Assembly: GCA_036494005.1 (NCBI GenBank)
Contig: DASXOV010000041.1
Coordinates: 1 to 8,900 of the forward strand
Direction of reading: 5' to 3'
DNA length: 8,900 nt
Origin: GCA-003244245 sp036494005
Lineage (GTDB): Bacteria; Actinomycetota; Actinomycetes; Mycobacteriales; Pseudonocardiaceae
The translations under genes were made by a program, and so were the position numbers. Shown piece by piece: positions 5,352-8,900 of the stretch. Position 1 is the first letter of the stretch. Every line of letters begins with the position of its first letter. The notes under the pieces are model-generated. The model was given only the letters and a program-made list of their open reading frames with translations. It did no database searches and was not told the origin of the DNA.

Positions 5352-5921
5352 GTGATGATCAGGATATCATCGATTCCAGGCCAAAACGTCGGCCGTACTC
5401 CTATCTGGAGCCGTCCGGACATACCGGTGTGGGCAGCTCTGGCCGCATTGCAGAAGATCGACCGAACCACGCTCATCTTCCGACGTGATCACCGTTGCAC
5501 TGCTCATCCGTGCCCACACCGGACATGGCGGAACGCGGCATTGCCGGACGTTCGATGGTTGGCGAACAGGTTCGAGATGATCGCTTCGGCCTGTCGCAGT
5601 GAGACCTGTCAGCGGCAGCGGGCGTTGCCCTCGGCGCCGAGGCCGAAAGCCATTTCCCCGGTTGTCCGCCCGGAAGCTGTACATACAGGCGACATCGGTG
5701 CCCTCTGGGGTCGAGGACCTCGGCCAACACCCAGACGACGATCGGTGATCGAGTCAGGCACCGGCATGACACGTGCATCCTCTGGTGCAACAGCCATCGG
5801 GGGTAGCCAAGAGGACCAGCCGCGGGCGATCGCACTGTGCTGTCGGGTTGTCCACTGCGGACTGGTGGGATCGCGCACGTTCGGCGTTGCCACCGGTCGT
5901 GGTTTGTTCTATAACTTATAG
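5352..5921 (+). CDS. doubtful hypothetical protein, 189 residues, with a good ribosome-binding site
   Basis: Open frame starting GTG-ATG at 5352/5355, preceded by GGAAGGGAG (5337-5345), an excellent Shine-Dalgarno sequence at 6-9 bases spacing. The protein begins MMIRISSIPGQNVGRTPIWS; residues 1-50 look plausible, but the rest is rich in Arg, Pro, Ser and Cys and matches no family I know. Third-position GC is well below that of the neighbouring operon, and the last codons run through the promoter and operator of the YtrA gene. Two minus-strand frames cover the same stretch with no better support. It may be a short real gene whose frame was lost, or no gene at all. Confidence 0.25.
   Translation: MMIRISSIPGQNVGRTPIWSRPDIPVWAALAALQKIDRTTLIFRRDHRCTAHPCPHRTWRNAALPDVRWLANRFEMIASACRSETCQRQRALPSAPRPKAISPVVRPEAVHTGDIGALWGRGPRPTPRRRSVIESGTGMTRASSGATAIGGSQEDQPRAIALCCRVVHCGLVGSRTFGVATGRGLFYNL
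5887..5921 (+). promoter_or_regulatory. promoter with palindromic operator for the YtrA/DUF1648 operon
   Basis: TTGCCA (5887-5892), a 17-base spacer and TATAAC (5910-5915) form a good housekeeping-type promoter. The -10 lies inside the perfect palindrome CTATAACTTATAG (5909-5921; 6-bp arms around one C). GntR/YtrA-type repressors bind short palindromes at their own promoters, so this is the probable autoregulatory operator. It is markedly A/T-rich for this genome, which makes a chance palindrome less likely. Confidence 0.68.
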
Positions 5922-5930
5922 AGTAATGGT

Positions 5931-5936
5931 GGGAGG
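5931..5936 (+). promoter_or_regulatory. ribosome-binding site deciding the YtrA start
   Basis: GGGAGG lies 8 bases before the GTG at 5945. An in-frame GTG at 5936 overlaps this site and would leave it unusable, so 5945 is the better start. Confidence 0.65.
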
Positions 5937-5944
5937 TGGATCCG

Positions 5945-6337
5945 GTGATCCTCAACGTCGACCTGGCCAGCGAGGTGCCGATCTACCAGCAGCTTCGGGA
6001 CCGGATCGTGGAGGCGATCGCCGAGGGCGTGCTGACCGTGGGCAGCTCGTTGCCGGCCACCAGGGCGCTCGCCGCGGACTTCGGGATCAACTTCCACACC
6101 GTGAACAAGGCCTACGATCTGCTGCGCCAGCAGGGCCTGATCCGGCTCAACCGCAAGACCGGCGCGGTGGTGACCCCGACGGTCGCCGACCCGCCGTTCC
6201 GCGCGGAATGGACCGCGCGGGCACGGACCCTGCTGGCCGAGGCCGTCGCCAGAGGATTACCGGCCGACGAGGTTCTCACGACCTGCCGGTCCGTGCTCGA
6301 TTCATTCGGTACCACGCAGCCCGAGGACACGCCATGA
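5945..6337 (+). CDS. GntR-family transcriptional regulator, YtrA subfamily
   Basis: A 130-residue DNA-binding protein, the short length typical of YtrA-type GntR regulators, which lack a large ligand domain. Residues 5-75 form the winged helix-turn-helix: VPIYQQLRDRIVEAIAEGVL, LPATRALAADFGINFHTVNK (recognition helix about 47-60) and the wing GLIRLNRKTGAVV. Residues 88-120 form a small helical dimerisation tail. Such proteins are usually repressors of their own operon and respond to cell-wall antibiotics or envelope signals through neighbouring membrane proteins. Its stop overlaps the next start as ATGA, so the two genes are one transcription unit. The palindrome over its own -10 box suggests autorepression. 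Subfamily is clear from length and the EVPIYQQLRD start; the inducer is unknown. Confidence 0.9.
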   Translation: MILNVDLASEVPIYQQLRDRIVEAIAEGVLTVGSSLPATRALAADFGINFHTVNKAYDLLRQQGLIRLNRKTGAVVTPTVADPPFRAEWTARARTLLAEAVARGLPADEVLTTCRSVLDSFGTTQPEDTP

Positions 6338-7416
6338 CCGTTGCCATCGCCCTGAGCTTGGGGTTGTCCGCATTGGTGCTTGTACTCGCCCTGGTGCTGC
6401 CCTCGATCACCAGTCCGACCGTGCCCTTCGGGGTTCGGGTACCAGCTCAGCGTGCCGACGACCCGACGGTGGTCGGGCAGACCCGCCTCTACCGCTGGCG
6501 GGTACTGGTCAGTGGGATCGTCGCCGCTGGGGTCGGCGTCGTCGTCTACGGCGTGACGGGCGAGACGTTGCTGCTGCCGTTGTCGGTGCTGGTGCTCGTC
6601 GGTGTCTGGTACGGCTGCTTCTTCCTGGCCCACCACGAGATCCGGGCCGCCAAGGCCGCCGGGGGCTGGTACGAGGGCCTGCACCAAGCCATCGCGGTGG
6701 ACACCGGACTGCGGACCGATCCACCGCGGTTTCCCTGGCTCTGGCTGGCACCGGCGCTGATCGTCACTCTCGCCACGGTGGTGATCGGTGTGATCAGCTA
6801 CCCGTCGATGCCCGAGATGCTCGCCGTGCACTACGGCGCGAAGGGCGTGCCCAACCGGTGGGCCGCCAAGTCGGTGGGCACCGCGTTCTCACTGGTGTTC
6901 GTGCAGATCGGCGTGACCGCGCTGCTCGTGGGTATCGCGGCGGCCATCTTCCGCAGCCGGCCCGACATCGACCCGGCGCGCCCGATCGGCTCCGCGCGCT
7001 GGCACCGCCAGTACCTGTCACTGGGCGCCAAGGCGCTGCTCGGGCTGGTCGCGATGATCGACGCCGGGATGGGGGGATCCTCGCTGTTGATGTGGACCGG
7101 GACGGTCACGTCGTGGGCGCCGCTGGTGGTCGTGCTCCCGATCCTGGCCGCCGTCGTGGCCGCCGTCGTGGTCCTGGCCAGGAACAACCGCGAGCGGGAT
7201 GAGGGCGAGCCCGACACCGGCCTGACCCACCGCGACGACGACAAGTACTGGCGGGGTGGCCTGTTCTACATCAACCGCGACGACCACACGCTGCTAGTTC
7301 CCCGCCGGTTCGGTCTGGGATGGACGCTCAACTTCGGCAACCCCAAGGCAGCGATGCTCCTGGCCGGCGTGGTCACGCTGATCGGCCTGCTCATCACCCT
7401 CCGTCTCGGACGCTGA
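6334..7416 (+). CDS. polytopic membrane protein with DUF1648 and DUF5808-like regions
   Basis: A 360-residue integral membrane protein starting with the ATG at 6334 that overlaps the regulator stop. Hydrophobic segments lie near residues 3-22, 57-75, 79-99, 135-156, 182-206, 229-252, 262-283 and 340-357, so about eight helices. The DUF1648 signature is at about 145-182 (SYPSMPEMLAVHYGAKGVPN then RWAAKS); this motif is found in SdpI-like immunity proteins and in many membrane proteins paired with YtrA/GntR regulators. Near the C-terminus, DDKYWRGGLFYINRDDHTLL and VPRRFGLGWTLNFGNP (302-337) match the DUF5808 pattern. A charged cytosolic stretch (284-303) precedes it. The pairing suggests a membrane sensor or a protein protecting against a membrane-active compound; direct function is unproven. 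It appears intact, with strong high-GC codon use. Confidence 0.88.
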   Translation: MTVAIALSLGLSALVLVLALVLPSITSPTVPFGVRVPAQRADDPTVVGQTRLYRWRVLVSGIVAAGVGVVVYGVTGETLLLPLSVLVLVGVWYGCFFLAHHEIRAAKAAGGWYEGLHQAIAVDTGLRTDPPRFPWLWLAPALIVTLATVVIGVISYPSMPEMLAVHYGAKGVPNRWAAKSVGTAFSLVFVQIGVTALLVGIAAAIFRSRPDIDPARPIGSARWHRQYLSLGAKALLGLVAMIDAGMGGSSLLMWTGTVTSWAPLVVVLPILAAVVAAVVVLARNNRERDEGEPDTGLTHRDDDKYWRGGLFYINRDDHTLLVPRRFGLGWTLNFGNPKAAMLLAGVVTLIGLLITLRLGR

Positions 7417-7887
7417 CCCCACCACCACGAGCGGCGCGAGGGCCACGCACGCCGGGCTTGGCCCCCAGGGGCGGCGCGATTGCCTGGTCACCGACCACCA
7501 CCGGGTCCACCTCGGACACACACAACTAGGTCCCCGACAAGGGCTCAGGCCAGTCCTCCCCGCACTATTCCGTGGCCGGGCAATAACCCAGTGATCCAAC
7601 ATGGGACAGGACGCACGCACATCGAAGACGCCGGCGCGGGCGGCGCCCCAGGTGTCTTGATGCAGCCCCCAGGTCACCCACACGGTGTGGGCCTTATCAG
7701 CGCTTCCTGCCTGTTTCAGCAGCGCTTCGGCGGCCGCCCACGTAGCGGCATTGCCGCCCGTGATGATCCGCTTCTTCTTCAGCGAGGTCAGGGTCTGGTC
7801 GACGATCTCCTGCAGCTCCTCGGAGGTCAGGTTGGTGAAGAAGCCGTCACCAGGTACGACGACCGCCGGGTGCTGCTCGCGGAACAC
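7294..7887 (-). pseudogene. truncated gene of unknown function (coding character only in about 7610-7887)
   Basis: From a GTG at 7887 the protein reads MFREQHPAVVVPGDGFFTNL, TSEELQEIVDQTLTSLKKKR, GGNAATWAAAEALLKQAG and VWVTWGLHQDTWGAARAGVF. Nearly every codon in this part ends in G or C, as in the strong genes here, so it was certainly protein-coding. The same frame continues upstream to a TAG near 7968 with plausible text (QDPPQLQKLAV) but no start codon, so the 5' end is missing. Downstream of about 7610 the bias collapses and the frame runs antisense through the end of the membrane-protein gene to 7294, so the 3' end is also lost. The fragment is probably cytosolic, with an alpha-helical stretch (EELQEIVDQTL to LKQAG). 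I do not recognise the family. Confidence 0.45.
7417..7609. other. intergenic region after the YtrA operon
   Basis: No gene supported. GCCCCC/GGGGC at 7461-7472 could make a short tight hairpin but is weak as a terminator. Codon bias on either strand disappears here. The inverted copy of the 10-bp repeat CATGGGACAG lies at 7600-7609, exactly where minus-strand coding sequence stops looking coding. Confidence 0.4.
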
Positions 7888-7983
7888 CGCGAGCTTCTGT
7901 AGTTGGGGCGGGTCTTGAACATCAGGTCCTGCGATTTGTCGGGCACCGCGGGTTCGCTGTGGTGGCTACGTGAGGGGTGGCAG

Positions 7984-8075
7984 CGTTGCCCAATACGGCG
8001 TGCTGTGCCGGCAGGGCGAACGTATTCGGCGAGCAGAACACGCAGGTGACGCCGACCGAAGATCAACATCGGGCC
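7984..8075 (-). pseudogene. C-terminal remnant of an rve-type integrase/transposase
   Basis: Reading leftward from about 8075, VRTGPMLIFGRRHLRVLLAE then YV and TARRIGQ match the end of the integrase core of IS3/IS481-type transposases (typical form: RMLIFGERHLRVVLAEYVRHYNTARPHRALGQ). The motif HYNxxRPH is damaged: relative to relatives a few residues are missing between YVR and TAR. Upstream of 8075 the homology stops at the hairpin behind the DUF642-like gene; downstream it fades into the truncated fragment of unknown function. It is therefore a scrap of about 30 residues marking an old insertion. It is too short to name the IS element. Confidence 0.5.
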
Positions 8076-8079
8076 GGTG

Positions 8080-8107
8080 CGGACCGGTGGGTGGGCACAC
8101 CGGTCCG
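8080..8107 (-). terminator. 10-bp perfect hairpin behind the secreted-protein gene
   Basis: CGGACCGGTG (8080-8089) and CACCGGTCCG (8098-8107) are exact reverse complements around an 8-base loop. It begins 19 bases after the stop codon of the minus-strand secreted-protein gene, the right place for its terminator. There is no T run after it, which is common for actinobacterial terminators. Confidence 0.6.
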
Positions 8108-8126
8108 GCACGCCATCACAGGCCAG

Positions 8127-8807
8127 CTAGGAGCAGAACAGTCCCAGCAGGCACTTTTTGATGCTCACCTTGTCGATCACCGGTCCGTAGGCGGTGGGTG
8201 TGGTGCTCCTGAACTCCACGGTGGCGTTCGGGCCCGGTGAGCTGAACGAGGCTGTCTCGGGTCGGTATCCCATAGTGGACCGAGACTTTCCGCTGGTGTC
8301 GAAGGAGAAGTTGCGGATGGGAGTCCCGTTGACCAGGACCTGTCCTGTCTTCACGGTCGGGCCGCCATCGGGGTTTCCGGCCAGGCAGTAGGTGATCACA
8401 TAGGTGAACAGTGGCAGCGGGAGCGCGTCGGTGTCGGCCGTTCTCGCGACGCCGCCTTCCAGCCCGGTCCCGGAGCCGTTGCTGCCGCTGAGGTCCACGG
8501 ACTGAACGCCGTCTGCGGCCTGCCAAAAGCCCTTCCCGATGAGATCGACGTTATTTTGTGAGACAGTCCAGGGCCCGATCGTCTGGCCCTTGGAAACCGT
8601 CCGGAACGTGTTCGGGGTGACAATCGGTGTCTCGAAGGTGTCACCGGGGGCGCTGTGACAACCCTCCGAAGAACCACCCGAATCACCGCCGGACACCGTT
8701 GTCGCGGCATTCGACAAGGGTGCCAGCGCGACACCAAGCCCACCCAGGGCGCTGATCATCCCTAGGCCAACGACGAGTCGTCGCAACGAAGTCCTTGCAC
8801 TGCCCAT
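8127..8807 (-). CDS. secreted DUF642-like (choice-of-anchor C) protein
   Basis: A 226-residue exported protein. Residues 1-34 are a Sec signal peptide: basic start (RTSLRR), hydrophobic core (LVVGLGMISALGGLGVALAP) and a likely cut after SNA at position 34. A Gly/Ser-rich linker (about 37-48) follows, then one DUF642/choice-of-anchor C domain at about 56-215, with the marks GQTIGPWTV, VDLIG, FWQAADGVQSVDLSG, LAGNPDGGPTVKT, FSFDTSGKSR and TPTAYGPVIDKVSI. This fold is a galactose-binding-like beta sandwich; relatives are secreted and thought to bind carbohydrates or cell-wall material. Four cysteines (50, 141, 219, 225) could form disulfides. There is no LPXTG anchor or C-terminal membrane segment. 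The ATG at 8805-8807 is the only sensible start, with a weak GGATGG at long spacing. It stands alone with its own terminator-like hairpin. Confidence 0.85.
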   Translation of the reverse strand: MGSARTSLRRLVVGLGMISALGGLGVALAPLSNAATTVSGGDSGGSSEGCHSAPGDTFETPIVTPNTFRTVSKGQTIGPWTVSQNNVDLIGKGFWQAADGVQSVDLSGSNGSGTGLEGGVARTADTDALPLPLFTYVITYCLAGNPDGGPTVKTGQVLVNGTPIRNFSFDTSGKSRSTMGYRPETASFSSPGPNATVEFRSTTPTAYGPVIDKVSIKKCLLGLFCS

Positions 8808-8879
8808 AGCAAGATCACATCCATCCGTGTGGCGCGCCGTGGCGTAATAGCGAAAAGCCGAGATGGAGATGAGAGAGAC

Positions 8880-8900
8880 ATGCCCCGTGCCTCTTCGGAG
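8880..8900 (+). CDS. possible 5' end of a gene running off the right edge
   Basis: An ATG at 8880 opens a frame to the window end (MPRASSE). It follows purine-rich GGAGATGAGAGAGAC, in which GGAGA at 8865-8869 is 10 bases from the ATG, an acceptable ribosome-binding site. It would be divergent from the secreted-protein gene, sharing an intergenic space of about 70 bases. Only seven codons are visible, so no function can be proposed. Confidence 0.3.

Noticed and set aside
5473..5955. 160-codon minus-strand ORF
   Set aside because: It crosses the YtrA promoter, has no family match, a poor composition and no ribosome-binding site.
5773..6333. Long N-terminal extension of the DUF1648 protein frame
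   Set aside because: It overlaps the YtrA gene in another frame; the ATGA overlap at 6334 and the hydrophobic first helix mark the real start.
6112..6831. 239-codon minus-strand ORF
   Set aside because: His/Arg/Gln-rich antisense shadow of the YtrA and membrane-protein genes.
1..8900. CRISPR array, tRNA/rRNA genes, origin or phage attachment sites
   Set aside because: No regularly spaced repeats, no cloverleaf or rRNA-like sequence, and no integrase with a flanking duplication were seen.

Overview
High-GC, actinobacterial-looking DNA: frequent GTG starts, overlapping stop/start pairs, strong third-position G/C in the real genes. The best family matches (FitA/VapB-type antitoxin, YtrA-type GntR regulator beside a DUF1648 membrane protein, IS6 and IS5 remnants) fit an actinomycete, perhaps Pseudonocardiaceae; genus is a guess. 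The window is an accessory region in which a few intact modules lie among broken insertion sequences and decaying genes.

Regions: (1) 1-220 holds no convincing gene except a possible minus-strand 5' end at the left edge. (2) 221-854 is an intact vapBC toxin-antitoxin operon that appears leaderless, with an inverted repeat over its -10 box. (3) 851-1274 (minus) is the N-terminal half of an IS6-family transposase, frameshifted and cut at its first catalytic Asp. (4) 1273-1827 encodes a bacterial PH-domain (DUF304-like) membrane protein whose ribosome-binding site lies at the edge of that IS remnant. (5) 2008-2980 is an IS5/IS427-type element with two reading-frame breaks. (6) 2920-3319 (minus) is a decayed UPF0158-family gene whose sequence is spread over three frames. 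(7) 3486-3600 is a small C-terminal scrap of an IS6 transposase. (8) 3734-4582 (minus) is an intact aldo/keto reductase, preceded by a 38-codon ORF. (9) About 4780-5350 is lower in GC and has weak ORFs and a good hairpin; 5352-5921 is a doubtful ORF with a good ribosome-binding site. (10) 5887-7416 is a neat two-gene operon: promoter with a palindromic operator over the -10, a YtrA-type GntR repressor, then, by ATGA overlap, a polytopic DUF1648/DUF5808-like protein. (11) 7610-8075 (minus) contains a clearly coding but truncated fragment of unknown function and the tail of an rve-type integrase/transposase. (12) 8127-8807 (minus) encodes a secreted DUF642-like (choice-of-anchor C) protein with a strong hairpin just after its stop. 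A possible start of a plus-strand gene touches the right edge.

The functional units are probably independent: vapBC as a self-regulated addiction module, the YtrA operon as a self-regulated membrane or envelope-stress unit, a stand-alone reductase, and a secreted carbohydrate-binding-like protein. I did not find a clearly new multi-gene system. The most notable features are the two promoter/operator arrangements, the number of single-base frame breaks (decay or sequencing error), and an inverted 10-bp repeat that brackets the YtrA operon and coincides at one end with a break in coding sequence.
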